Shown: positions 1 to 5,854 of the stretch, piece by piece
Numbering within the stretch: position 1 is the stretch's first letter
Layout of the letters: each line of letters begins with the position of its first letter
Source: an uncultured Cryptobacterium sp.
GTDB taxonomy: Bacteria; Actinomycetota; Coriobacteriia; Coriobacteriales; Eggerthellaceae
Direction: 5' to 3'
Assembly (NCBI GenBank): GCA_958410215.1
Contig: CATYOF010000005.1
Span: forward strand, 1 to 64,000
DNA length: 64,000 nucleotides
The notes under the pieces: model-generated
What the model was told of the DNA's origin: nothing
The model's input: the letters and a program-made list of their open reading frames with translations, nothing else
Database searches by the model: none
Position numbers and translations under genes: made by a program

Positions 1-64
1 TTCGGAAGAGTCCAACCTTCCAACAAGGCTGGATTCCACCGAATTCGCGCTTTAGTAGAGCCAT
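1..64 (-). CDS. Unknown protein, 5' end only (runs off the left edge)
   Basis: On the minus strand an ATG at 64-62 follows a very good Shine-Dalgarno sequence (AGGAGG, about 6 nt upstream) and the frame stays open to the window edge, beginning MALLKREFGG. Only 21 codons are visible, so no function can be given. The strong ribosome binding site and the inverted-repeat-rich region behind it (101-170) make a real gene more likely than chance. It is divergent from the HxlR regulator gene at 449, which is often the arrangement of an HxlR regulator and its target. Confidence 0.5.
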   Translation of the reverse strand, partial: MALLKREFGGIQPCWKVGLFR

Positions 65-448
65 TTCCACCCTCCTACTATTCTTTCGAATCCCCTTTTT
101 GTGCGTTCTTCCCCTATAAAAGAACACGTTCTAATTGTGTGAATTAGATGGAGGAAAACCAAGAACGCACTTTTTTATTAGGACGCACCTATTGGTAAGT
201 TCGCTCTAAGAAGCATGGGTATTTCATAGTGTTTGCATCACGGAGTTGCTACTGTTTTTCGTAATTCTTGCCCTAAGTTGCGCCACTTGTCTGACTTCCG
301 CAAACATACCTTTTTATTAGTATCCCGCGCTTTTACATTGGGTATTACTATTTTGATATTTCAATTCTTTAATGGTTAGTTTGAGTTCCGCGCGCTCAAA
401 CAGGGAGAACAGGAGCTAATACCAAATTGTGACCTCTAAGGATTTATC
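65..448. promoter_or_regulatory. Divergent intergenic region with inverted repeats
   Basis: This spacer separates the minus-strand gene at 64 from the HxlR gene at 449. It holds a perfect 10-bp inverted repeat, GTGCGTTCTT at 101-110 and AAGAACGCAC at 161-170, and two shorter palindromes between the arms (AGAACACGTTCT at 121-132 and TAATT...AATTA at 134-148). These are reasonable operator candidates for a winged-helix regulator. The rest (about 185-440) is AT-rich with no gene that I can support. Confidence 0.4.
156..181 (+). repeat. 26-bp direct repeat, copy 1
   Basis: The stretch around AACCAAGAACGCAC followed by a T-run and ATTAG recurs at 1289-1314 with one mismatch. The two copies are 1.1 kb apart and bracket the HxlR gene. 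A shorter match (TTTTTATTAG) lies at 311-320. Confidence 0.6.
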
Positions 449-817
449 ATGTTAACGAAAAACGAACTGCCTCAAAATCCTGCCGCTGCAGCCCTTTGGT
501 TATTAGGCAATAAATGGACTCTTTATATTTTGCAGCATTTGTTTGTTCGTTGTCATTCGTTTGGCGAATTACGTCGTTCCATAGATGGCATTAGCGACAA
601 GGTATTAAGCGATAACCTAAAGCGCTTGCAAAACAATGAAATAATCCACAAGTCAATAACATCCGATAATCCACCGCGGTCTTACTATTCTCTGACACCG
701 CTCGGCACTTCACTGAAGCCTATTATTGAGAGCTTAAATACGTGGGGTTGCCAATATTTAGAGATAACCAACAAACCCGACGCACCAACAACTAGTCGTA
801 CGCATCCTGATCACTGA
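449..817 (+). CDS. HxlR-family transcriptional regulator
   Basis: A 122-residue protein of usual length for the HxlR family of winged-helix DNA-binding regulators. The family signature is visible: ALWLLGNKWTLYIL at about 15-28, then the SFGELRR segment, the recognition-helix region ISDKVLSDNLKRL, and the wing ending in PRSYYSLTPLG. HxlR proteins act as dimers and often respond to aldehydes, thiol or redox stress. The usual metal- or thiol-sensing Cys near the N-terminus is not present before the HTH; Cys occurs at about 36 and 103. The effector is unknown. The divergent gene at 1-64 is the obvious candidate target, together with autoregulation. Confidence 0.85.
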   Translation: MLTKNELPQNPAAAALWLLGNKWTLYILQHLFVRCHSFGELRRSIDGISDKVLSDNLKRLQNNEIIHKSITSDNPPRSYYSLTPLGTSLKPIIESLNTWGCQYLEITNKPDAPTTSRTHPDH

Positions 818-842
818 TTTACTACTAGCCTTCTTGAAAGAT

Positions 843-1100
843 ATGCGGCCTATAGAACTTGCCTTAGGTTCTATAGGCCTTTATTGCTTTGTGCTCAAAG
901 ACGAGACACCTCTATTTGCTGCGAAAAAATCACAGTCACAAAACAGAAAGCCGAAGATCAACAAGGAGAGAGCGGTAATGCTGATCTTCGGCGCCGCACT
1001 TGCTTCTACTTTTCTTTACGTTAAGCGTGCACCAAAACGCCAACTTACAGGAATGCTTTTTCGAATAGATACAGACAGTTATCAGCTGACAACTACCTAA
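843..1100 (+). CDS. Possible small membrane protein (weak ORF)
   Basis: An 85-codon frame with one plausible membrane segment (AVMLIFGAALASTFLYV). There is no convincing ribosome binding site; a TTG nine bases upstream is the other start. Two strong inverted repeats fall inside it: CCTATAGAAC...GTTCTATAGG at 844-873, and CCGAAGATCA...TGATCTTCGG in the 951-991 stretch, which is unusual for coding DNA. It may be a degraded gene or noncoding. I do not recognise a family with confidence. Confidence 0.25.
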   Translation: MRPIELALGSIGLYCFVLKDETPLFAAKKSQSQNRKPKINKERAVMLIFGAALASTFLYVKRAPKRQLTGMLFRIDTDSYQLTTT

Positions 1101-1211
1101 GCTTCATCCATTTGATCGAACACCGTTTGCTTACACAGACCATCTAGAGCAAACCGAAGAAACAAATGGATACTTGCAAGCTACCCTAAGTTGTAAAAAG
1201 CTAAGCAAGAA

Positions 1212-1238
1212 GGACAACCATGTTGTTGTCTTTTTTGT
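1212..1238 (+). terminator. Rho-independent terminator-like hairpin
   Basis: GACAAC and GTTGTC form a short stem closed by CAT, with a T-run directly after it on the plus strand. It would end transcripts from the HxlR side. Confidence 0.5.
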
Positions 1239-1288
1239 TTGCCCTTTGCTACTAAAAGGCAAGATTAAATATAGAAAGGTTTTTTACC

Positions 1289-1314
1289 TAAACCAAGAAC
1301 GCACATTTTTATTA
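1289..1314 (+). repeat. 26-bp direct repeat, copy 2
   Basis: Second copy of the repeat at 156-181, one mismatch, same orientation. Confidence 0.6.
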
Positions 1315-1377
1315 GCAGGATTTTTGACCATTAACCCGGATTTTTGTGGCTCACAGAACAGAATTAAGCTCCGCAAA

Positions 1378-1408
1378 TAAAAAAATCGCTAGCAGGTTGC
1401 CAGCGATT
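1378..1408 (-). terminator. Terminator left of the integrated element (original tRNA-Arg terminator)
   Basis: Read on the minus strand, AATCGCT and AGCGATT pair around an 11-nt loop and are followed by a long T-run. It lies just outside the left attachment repeat. Before the element inserted into tRNA-Arg, this hairpin would have sat directly downstream of the tRNA, so it is probably the displaced tRNA terminator. Confidence 0.7.
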
Positions 1409-1419
1409 GAGAAGTTAGA

Positions 1420-1464
1420 TGGTGCGCCGTGAGGGATTCGAACCCCCGACGTACTGATTCGTAG
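1420..1464 (-). repeat. Attachment site attL (45-bp tRNA-Arg 3' duplicate)
   Basis: Identical to 7855-7899. It covers the CCA end, acceptor 3' strand, T-arm, variable region and the 3' half of the anticodon arm including the anticodon, then diverges at 1465. It is not a functional tRNA. Confidence 0.92.
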
Positions 1465-1558
1465 GCTCGGAAACCCCAGGTCATCACGGTATTTTATATA
1501 CAATTTCGTGTTTACAACAATGCAATACGATACATGAGACGACATTAGAAAATGTTGC

Positions 1559-1577
1559 ATTGTGACGCGATTGTGAC
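1559..1577 (+). repeat. Arm-type direct repeat near the left end
   Basis: The 19-mer attgtgacgcgattgtgac, itself a near-tandem of ATTGTGAC(GCG), recurs exactly at 7765-7783. One copy lies about 95 bp inside the left att and the other about 70 bp inside the right att, the position expected for integrase arm-binding sites. Confidence 0.6.
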
Positions 1578-1619
1578 GCGCTCTCGGTGTCTTGTATTCA
1601 AGAGAAAGGACACACAAAA

Positions 1620-1853
1620 ATGATTACCAAAACTCCCGTTGATAGCTGCGATGCAATCGACAATATTGATAACGTATCAGACAACCTGAACGCTCTTTCC
1701 GAAATATTCTTGGTAATGAATGAAAGTGAATTTACTCAAATAGAAAAAAGTTTCGGTTTCCTTAGCGAATTAATGATGGAACAGCATGAAATACTTGATG
1801 AAGCTGTAAAAATTCTGTGTAGCTACGAAATTATCAAACGGAAGAGCGAATAA
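1620..1853 (+). CDS. Small helical protein of the integrative element
   Basis: A 77-residue acidic protein, start chosen at the ATG at 1620 because AGAAAGGA sits about 10 nt upstream; a GTG/ATG-like extension to 1587 would overlap the arm-site region. It is predicted to be mostly helical (NALSEIFLVMNESEFTQIEKSF, split here only as description). No motif is recognised. It is the only plus-strand cargo gene at this end and lies between the attL arm sites and the first GC-cored hairpin. Function unknown. Confidence 0.5.
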   Translation: MITKTPVDSCDAIDNIDNVSDNLNALSEIFLVMNESEFTQIEKSFGFLSELMMEQHEILDEAVKILCSYEIIKRKSE

Positions 1854-1860
1854 AAACCAA

Positions 1861-1910
1861 AGCCAGGTAACTAGCCCCCCCTGTATAGGTCAGCGGGAGA
1901 TTTACCTGGC
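1861..1910 (+). repeat. GC-cored hairpin, inverted repeat arm A
   Basis: Outer 9-bp stem GCCAGGTAA (1862-1870) with TTACCTGGC (1902-1910), and a core with a C7 run and GCGGG. Positions 1861-1908 match the reverse complement of 2831-2878 at 46 of 48 bases, so arms A and B form a long inverted repeat around the 182-aa gene. Confidence 0.85.
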
Positions 1911-2036
1911 ACCTATATTATATAAGATGAGCGGGTCACCTGTTACCAAAGGGTATCACGCTCCCGCTCAAATTAATTATAACTCACTCGAGCACCTCGT
2001 GTTTCATCCTGCGATGGTACATGATAAGCTTTTATC

Positions 2037-2153
2037 AAGAGAGTCATGTGCCACCTTAGCGGCATGCGACTCTCTTCTTTTATGCTCAAACGGGGAACAT
2101 ACGAAAAAGGCGCTCCATTCGTACCTCCAAAAGGGTGGTACAAAGAAGCGCCT
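2037..2153. other. Structured noncoding region with two long hairpins
   Basis: AAGAGAGTC (2037-2045) pairs with GACTCTCTT (2068-2076), with an extra internal TGCC/GGCA stem. AGGCGC (2108-2113) pairs with GCGCCT (2148-2153), with an inner GTACC/GGTAC stem. A 79-codon plus-strand frame (1927-2166) crosses both hairpins, has no ribosome binding site, and is probably not a gene. The region could terminate both strands, or be a replication or transfer origin or a small RNA. Confidence 0.5.
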
Positions 2154-2244
2154 AAACGGATTATAGCGCCTGTACGTGTCTGCAGGTTTTTGAATATGAG
2201 GTTTTAAGTCTCCCTAATTGAGAGATTGGCGGTAAAGCTCCGTT

Positions 2245-2793
2245 TTATTTATTGGTTGGTTTCCCTTTGCGTGGGTTCGTACCTAGATGTTCTCTGATTC
2301 TCTTTAGGCGTGTCTTAGATGCGTTATAGAGCCTCTGCGCATTGGTAATTTGCCACTGCTCCATAGAAACCAAATAAGCTACTTCTGCAAGTCTTTTCTG
2401 CTTATCTGTGGCACCTTTAGACTCTTTGATAGGTAAAGGCTTTGGGGAGGCACGAAAGCCTTTTAATGCTTCTGAATCGCTATAAACAGCCTGCAACTCC
2501 AAGGGAAGCTGTTTTAGTTCCTTAGAAATACGATCTTCTATCCCTGCAAGGTTCTTTTTAAGCTGGCAAACTCGACACATGCCTTTGATATTTATTTCGG
2601 TTCGATAGGTAGCACAAGAATCGCACCAAAATAATTCAGGAACCAACAAAACACCATCAACACCCAGCGAACAAAGAACGTTTTCAACATCCGAACATTC
2701 GCGCCCAAGATGACTAGATAACGACTGCACGGAGTAGAAACCTGCATTTTTAAGAAGGTAGATTATTTCGAACGTTTCCCAAGGTTTGCTCAC
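2245..2793 (-). CDS. Zinc-finger protein of unknown function
   Basis: A 182-residue protein starting at GTG 2793, with AGGGGA about 5 nt upstream. The N-terminal third looks like a winged-helix or helical domain (SVQSLSSHLGRECSDVENVL). A four-cysteine zinc knuckle, CDSC then CRVC, spans about residues 58-76. The basic C-terminus (TRLKRIREHLG...KGKPTNK) suggests nucleic-acid binding. I do not recognise the family. It lies inside the segment flanked by the 48-bp inverted repeats and is preceded by the B hairpin leader, so its expression may be controlled by RNA structure, or by inversion of the segment. Confidence 0.7.
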   Translation of the reverse strand: MSKPWETFEIIYLLKNAGFYSVQSLSSHLGRECSDVENVLCSLGVDGVLLVPELFWCDSCATYRTEINIKGMCRVCQLKKNLAGIEDRISKELKQLPLELQAVYSDSEALKGFRASPKPLPIKESKGATDKQKRLAEVAYLVSMEQWQITNAQRLYNASKTRLKRIREHLGTNPRKGKPTNK

Positions 2794-2830
2794 GGTATCC
2801 CCTAATCTTCAAGATGCTATAATTACCTCA

Positions 2831-2878
2831 CAGGTAAATCCCCCGCTGACCTATACAGGGGGGGCAAGTTACCTGGCT
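2831..2878 (-). repeat. GC-cored hairpin, inverted repeat arm B, leader of the 182-aa gene
   Basis: On the minus strand CAGGTAA and TTACCTG form the outer stem around a C7 and GCGGGGG core. The next bases, GAGGTAA, can also pair with TTACCTG, so two exclusive structures are possible about 40 nt upstream of the GTG start. It is the inverted partner of 1861-1908. Confidence 0.8.
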
Positions 2879-2883
2879 ATTAA

Positions 2884-2932
2884 AGAAGGTTTCCCCGCCG
2901 ATTCGGGGGGGTTTAACCTTCTCTCTTTTTTT
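2884..2932 (+). terminator. GC-cored hairpin C with T-run
   Basis: AGAAGGTT (2884-2891) pairs with AACCTTCT (2915-2922); the interior CCCCGCCG...CGGGGGGG extends the stem. A T7 run follows on the plus strand. It resembles a terminator for plus-strand transcripts, although both neighbouring genes are on the minus strand. Confidence 0.6.
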
Positions 2933-2969
2933 GCCGCCCATTTTGGTTTTTAAGGTTGAGAGAAAAAAG

Positions 2970-3020
2970 CACTATGCCCACGGGCGCGCCGTCACCCCAG
3001 GGGGAGGGGGTACTCCCCCA
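2970..3020. other. GC-rich palindromic site D, packaging- or origin-like
   Basis: The stretch contains GGCGCGCC and then GGGGGAGGGGGTACTCCCCC (3000-3019), which folds as GGGGG-TACT-CCCCC. The composition is sharply unlike the AT-rich surroundings. Cohesive-end or origin sites of phages and satellites can look like this, but nothing proves it here. Confidence 0.4.
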
Positions 3021-3038
3021 CCTTATAGCCATCAGGCA

Positions 3039-3794
3039 CTAACCAGCCACATAATCAAACAAGGCTGGCATGCCATCATCTTTAAGCTTTATGAGCAACT
3101 TTCCTTCTGCATCGTAACCCGTTGTCGCAGCCTGTTTAATATCTGATATTGCAGTATCGATATCGCTATTCACCTGAATCTGATCGATGTATTTCTTTGC
3201 ATACATTCCAACCGCCATAGTTAACTCGGCGGTATCGTCTAGAAAATGTTTTGGCTGCCAATCAATGCAACGCTCTTTGGCTACCTCGCGAAGTGTGTTC
3301 AAATATTCATAGCTTACCCAAGACTTTGAAAACCAACGAGCCTGCAATTCTTCTGCCGTAATGTTTTGATTTGTTTTAACCTGACTAATCAAATAAGCTT
3401 CGCTGTTTTTTATGCTTGTGTAGTGATGCTGTTGTGACATTTTTGCACCAGCGATTGCACCGCATCGCGAGACAACATAGCTATCAATCTTTTCACGAGC
3501 ACGAGCTTTTGTTTCGATAATCTGACTTGAGAGTATGTTCTCGCTATCCTTCCTGAGCTTATCAACGTCAATTGCACGATCTGGCATAACAAGCACAGAC
3601 GCAGCATAGTTTGTTGCACTCGCGTCCTTAACTTGGTCAAAGAGAGTATTATTTGTCTTTTCTGTAAACCGCACTATCTCTTTGTGGCAATCTTGCAAAA
3701 CCTCAATTAGTTTCTTTGCAAATGTCGCGTCTGTGTTGAGATTCACAATACCAACTAAACGACTATCAAACGGTGGTCTTGTATATTTATTCAT
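3039..3794 (-). CDS. Element cargo protein, unknown
   Basis: A 251-residue soluble protein; the ATG at 3794 has AGGAG five bases upstream. No signal peptide or membrane segment. Mostly helical, with a central KARAREKIDSYVVSRCG stretch. I recognise no family. It follows the scaffold-like gene in the same transcription unit, which in phage head modules is the place of the capsid or a head-associated protein, but the sequence does not show an HK97-type capsid pattern. Its Shine-Dalgarno lies in a strong alternative RNA structure (3801-3866). Confidence 0.7.
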   Translation of the reverse strand: MNKYTRPPFDSRLVGIVNLNTDATFAKKLIEVLQDCHKEIVRFTEKTNNTLFDQVKDASATNYAASVLVMPDRAIDVDKLRKDSENILSSQIIETKARAREKIDSYVVSRCGAIAGAKMSQQHHYTSIKNSEAYLISQVKTNQNITAEELQARWFSKSWVSYEYLNTLREVAKERCIDWQPKHFLDDTAELTMAVGMYAKKYIDQIQVNSDIDTAISDIKQAATTGYDAEGKLLIKLKDDGMPALFDYVAG

Positions 3795-3800
3795 GTTTGC

Positions 3801-3866
3801 TCCTATAGTATTATCAGGCTATAGGAGACGGGCCCGCCCAGTTGTGGGGGGCAACCGTCTCCTATA
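3801..3866 (-). promoter_or_regulatory. GC-cored hairpin E with Shine-Dalgarno sequestration
   Basis: On the minus strand the order is TATAGGAGACGG (3866-3855), C-run/G-run core, CCGTCTCCTATA (3831-3820), 12 nt, then TATAGGAG (3808-3801), five bases before the ATG at 3794. The middle segment can pair with the upstream arm (12 bp) or with the Shine-Dalgarno (CTCCTATA/TATAGGAG, 8 bp). This is the mutually exclusive arrangement of a translational attenuator. Confidence 0.75.
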
Positions 3867-3877
3867 TTATTATTTGC

Positions 3878-4219
3878 CTATTCCCTGCCAAACAGCTGAG
3901 CAACAAACTCACGCTTGACTTCATCTTCATCTGATTCGCAGTCATTTGCGAATCTGCCAGGTGCAGCATCATAAGCCCCTGCAGGAATTAAAGACCTCAG
4001 ATACTCTTTTCTTTGGCTCTCTGCATAGCGAGCAATCTTTTGCGCACTTTCTTCTAATGATTGCTTGTCGTGACCAGTGATCAAGTTAGCTGGTACACCT
4101 GACATCTTAGAAATATGTGCTTTCATGGCACCTAAGTTTTCGTTTTCCATTTCATACGCCTTACTACTCGATAGCTTCAAACGGATTGCCAGCAACGTAT
4201 ATATATCTTTGGGTGCCAT
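3878..4219 (-). CDS. Phage scaffold-like protein
   Basis: A 113-residue protein whose segment SGVPANLITGHDKQSLEESA (about residues 40-59) followed by QKIARYA resembles the conserved middle of phage capsid scaffolding proteins, where a short helix, a G-(S/D)-x-x-(E/S)-L-E-x-x-A turn and a long helix are typical. The C-terminus is acidic and then basic-hydrophobic (KREFVAQLFG), again as in scaffolds. The start overlaps the upstream gene by 56 bp out of frame, which implies translational coupling; AGGGA precedes the ATG. If right, the element could alter helper capsid assembly. The similarity is from pattern memory only. Confidence 0.5.
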   Translation of the reverse strand: MAPKDIYTLLAIRLKLSSSKAYEMENENLGAMKAHISKMSGVPANLITGHDKQSLEESAQKIARYAESQRKEYLRSLIPAGAYDAAPGRFANDCESDEDEVKREFVAQLFGRE

Positions 4220-4616
4220 TTGATTCCCTATAGAATTGTTTTGGCCATGATTTGTTCTCTAAATCATAGGTCGCTAATTCTTTCAATTCGTTTAGATTAG
4301 CTAGTACACCATTGGTATCTATGCTCACTTTCAGGCACATACATACACCCAAATAGTCATTAAGTCTTTCGTTTGCCTTAGCTTCTGAAAGCCTGATAAA
4401 GTCTTTGATTTCCTCGCTTTCAAATTCAGCTAAGGAATACAACGTATCAAAGAAAGATTTACTAAGCCTGGCATACTCGCGAATAGTTTGGTCTATTCCT
4501 TCAAAAGCCTTATTCTTAATTGCCTTTTCGGTTTGGTCTGTGGGTTGCTTTTGAATTTTATTTAGTACGTAGAAGAGGCTAGATATGAATTGCCTGTCTC
4601 GTTTGCTCGTATTCAT
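4164..4616 (-). CDS. Element cargo protein, unknown
   Basis: A 150-residue charged helical protein starting at ATG 4616 with a good GGGAGGT site. It has no recognisable motif; the middle (REYARLSKSFFDTLYSLAEFE) suggests amphipathic helices. Its 3' end overlaps the scaffold-like gene. The AT-rich 140-nt gap behind it (4617-4756) shows no gene, only a small palindrome TTCGCGAA. Confidence 0.6.
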   Translation of the reverse strand: MNTSKRDRQFISSLFYVLNKIQKQPTDQTEKAIKNKAFEGIDQTIREYARLSKSFFDTLYSLAEFESEEIKDFIRLSEAKANERLNDYLGVCMCLKVSIDTNGVLANLNELKELATYDLENKSWPKQFYRESNGTQRYIYVAGNPFEAIE

Positions 4617-4756
4617 TTAGACACCTCCCAATATTGCCTAGTTTTATCTCGTAGTAATGTTGTTCGCGAACGTTCATTTCTTAATGAAAGAAAGATAGAA
4701 AGATAGAGGCTTATTCATCCGCTAAAAGCACCCGCTATAAGCGAATACCAGAGCGA

Positions 4757-5146
4757 TTATTTATCCTTATTTGCCGCCTTCATCTGTCCGCCTTTTTTAC
4801 CGCTCTTTGCCTGTTTGCGCTTATAGGCAATTCCCGCAGAAACTTCATTACTAGAAATTAATACTTGTCTATCATTCGGAAATTCTTGAATTAGTAGCCC
4901 AAGACGAATGCAGGCTTGAATAAAATTTGTCAAATCTTCGTCAGAATCAAAATCAAGTTCATGCAACAATAACTGTCTTGTTAGGCTTTCTTTTATATCA
5001 ATTTGCCCTTCTGCATCATAAAGAATCTGTTTGAGAGCCTCCCAGCGGCCATACGCTACAATTCCGCCGCACATCATGCGCAACCTCATGATTTCGGGAT
5101 AATTACGCTCATCAAAAGAAACGCTGTAATAACGGTTAGCTTTCAT
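4757..5146 (-). CDS. Replication-associated protein, Lin1244/Lin1753-like N-terminal domain
   Basis: About 129 residues from the ATG at 5146 (MKANRYYSVSFDERNYPEI). The opening, with Y-x-S-x-D-x4-Y-P-E-I-M-R-L-R followed by GGIVAYGRWEALKQIL, resembles the DUF4373 or Lin1244/Lin1753-type N-terminal domain found in phage and plasmid replication proteins. The tail is lysine-rich (KRKQAKSGKKGGQMKAANKDK, shown only as composition). It overlaps the upstream gene by 11 bp. In a PICI this is the place of the rep/pri gene. The downstream catalytic or helicase part of longer relatives is absent. Confidence 0.6.
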   Translation of the reverse strand: MKANRYYSVSFDERNYPEIMRLRMMCGGIVAYGRWEALKQILYDAEGQIDIKESLTRQLLLHELDFDSDEDLTNFIQACIRLGLLIQEFPNDRQVLISSNEVSAGIAYKRKQAKSGKKGGQMKAANKDK

Positions 5147-5552
5147 AAGCAGCACACTCATTATCAGCAACACTTTTGCGAGTCTCAAACTTTCCCTTTA
5201 ATTCGGGATAGTCACGCATTAGCGCCCGAGCAAAAGCAGGCCTCAAGGTGTTGTTTAGCTTAAAAACGCCTTTGCCCTTTCTACCTTCGAATAGCTCCAA
5301 GCGCGCCCATTCAAACAAAGACGAAATAGACAACCGAACACCAGCACGAGAAAGTGCAATTGCTTTATTTGCTATAGCTTCATAATCCTTTGGGTACTCC
5401 TTTTTGATTTGATCGACCCACCATGCCGCCGTCTGGGCTGTAATCGGGATGCTACAATTAGGACACACCCTCTGTGGGTGCTTATCGGACTCCCGTGCTG
5501 TAACCGACCGCCAAGAAGGAACAGTGCGGGAGCTTTCTTTTGGTTTACTCAT
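5136..5552 (-). CDS. Zinc-ribbon phage-type protein, unknown
   Basis: 138 residues from the ATG at 5552, which has GGAGGCGAGGT upstream; the longer frame to 5621 would lack a ribosome binding site. A CPNC pair at about residue 31-34 is the only Cys motif. The C-terminal half (SSLFEWARLELFEGRKGKG then NNTLRPAFARALMRDYPEL) is a pattern common in uncharacterised phage early proteins. It overlaps the excisionase-like gene by 8 bp and the replication-like gene by 11 bp, forming a compact early operon. Confidence 0.6.
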   Translation of the reverse strand: MSKPKESSRTVPSWRSVTARESDKHPQRVCPNCSIPITAQTAAWWVDQIKKEYPKDYEAIANKAIALSRAGVRLSISSLFEWARLELFEGRKGKGVFKLNNTLRPAFARALMRDYPELKGKFETRKSVADNECAAYES

Positions 5553-5745
5553 ACCTCGCCTCCAATTTATTTGACAAAAACTTTTCAAATTCAGACTTGG
5601 GCACATACCAGCGCGCCCCAATCTTTATGCCTGGCAAATCTCCAGCGCGCAGCATTATGCGAACATGATCATCTGAAAGTCCCAAGAGTTCGCAAACATC
5701 ATGTGTTGTGAGGATATCGCCAAACGAATCAATAGAAATTTTCAC
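5545..5745 (-). CDS. Excisionase/AlpA-like helix-turn-helix protein
   Basis: A 66-residue MerR-type winged helix of the excisionase/AlpA class: DILTTHDVCELLGLSDDHV, then IMLRAGDLPGIKIGARWYVPKSEFEKFL. That G-x-LPG-x-K(I/V)G-x-x-W pattern is the family hallmark. Start GTG 5745 is preferred because GGGGGTG lies at the right distance; GTG 5754 is the other option. It is the first gene of the operon divergent from the repressor, as xis/alpA is in satellites. It probably helps excision and may activate the operon. Confidence 0.75.
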   Translation of the reverse strand: MKISIDSFGDILTTHDVCELLGLSDDHVRIMLRAGDLPGIKIGARWYVPKSEFEKFLSNKLEARYE

Positions 5746-5754
5746 GTATAACAC

Positions 5755-5854
5755 CCCCTTATCTCGAACTAACTCTTGACAACTTGTATACTATCTACGA
5801 TTATTTAATTGTGCTAGTTGACAGATTAGTCAAGTTTATAGATTTGGAGAAAAA
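5755..5854. promoter_or_regulatory. Divergent early promoter/operator region of the element
   Basis: Between the excisionase-like gene and the repressor are two TTGACA boxes (5776-5781 and 5818-5823) and a 16-bp palindrome TTGAC-N6-GTCAA at 5818-5833. This is where the Cro/CI-like repressor is expected to bind and switch between the int side and the xis side. Confidence 0.55.

Larger units (their letters stand above)
1101..1377. other. Intergenic, no supported gene
   Basis: This stretch carries a terminator-like hairpin (1212-1238) and the second copy of the 26-bp repeat (1289-1314). A 68-codon frame crosses it but has no ribosome binding site or recognisable features, so I leave it out. Confidence 0.5.

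Noticed and set aside
1351..1617. Minus-strand 88-codon frame across attL
   Set aside because: It translates the tRNA fragment and terminator in frame and has no ribosome binding site.
1927..2166. 79-codon plus-strand frame
   Set aside because: Two long hairpins cross it and no ribosome site precedes it; treated as structured noncoding DNA.
2884..3866. Retron or CRISPR origin of the repeated hairpins
   Set aside because: There is no reverse transcriptase, the outer stems differ, and there are no regular repeat-spacer units or cas genes.
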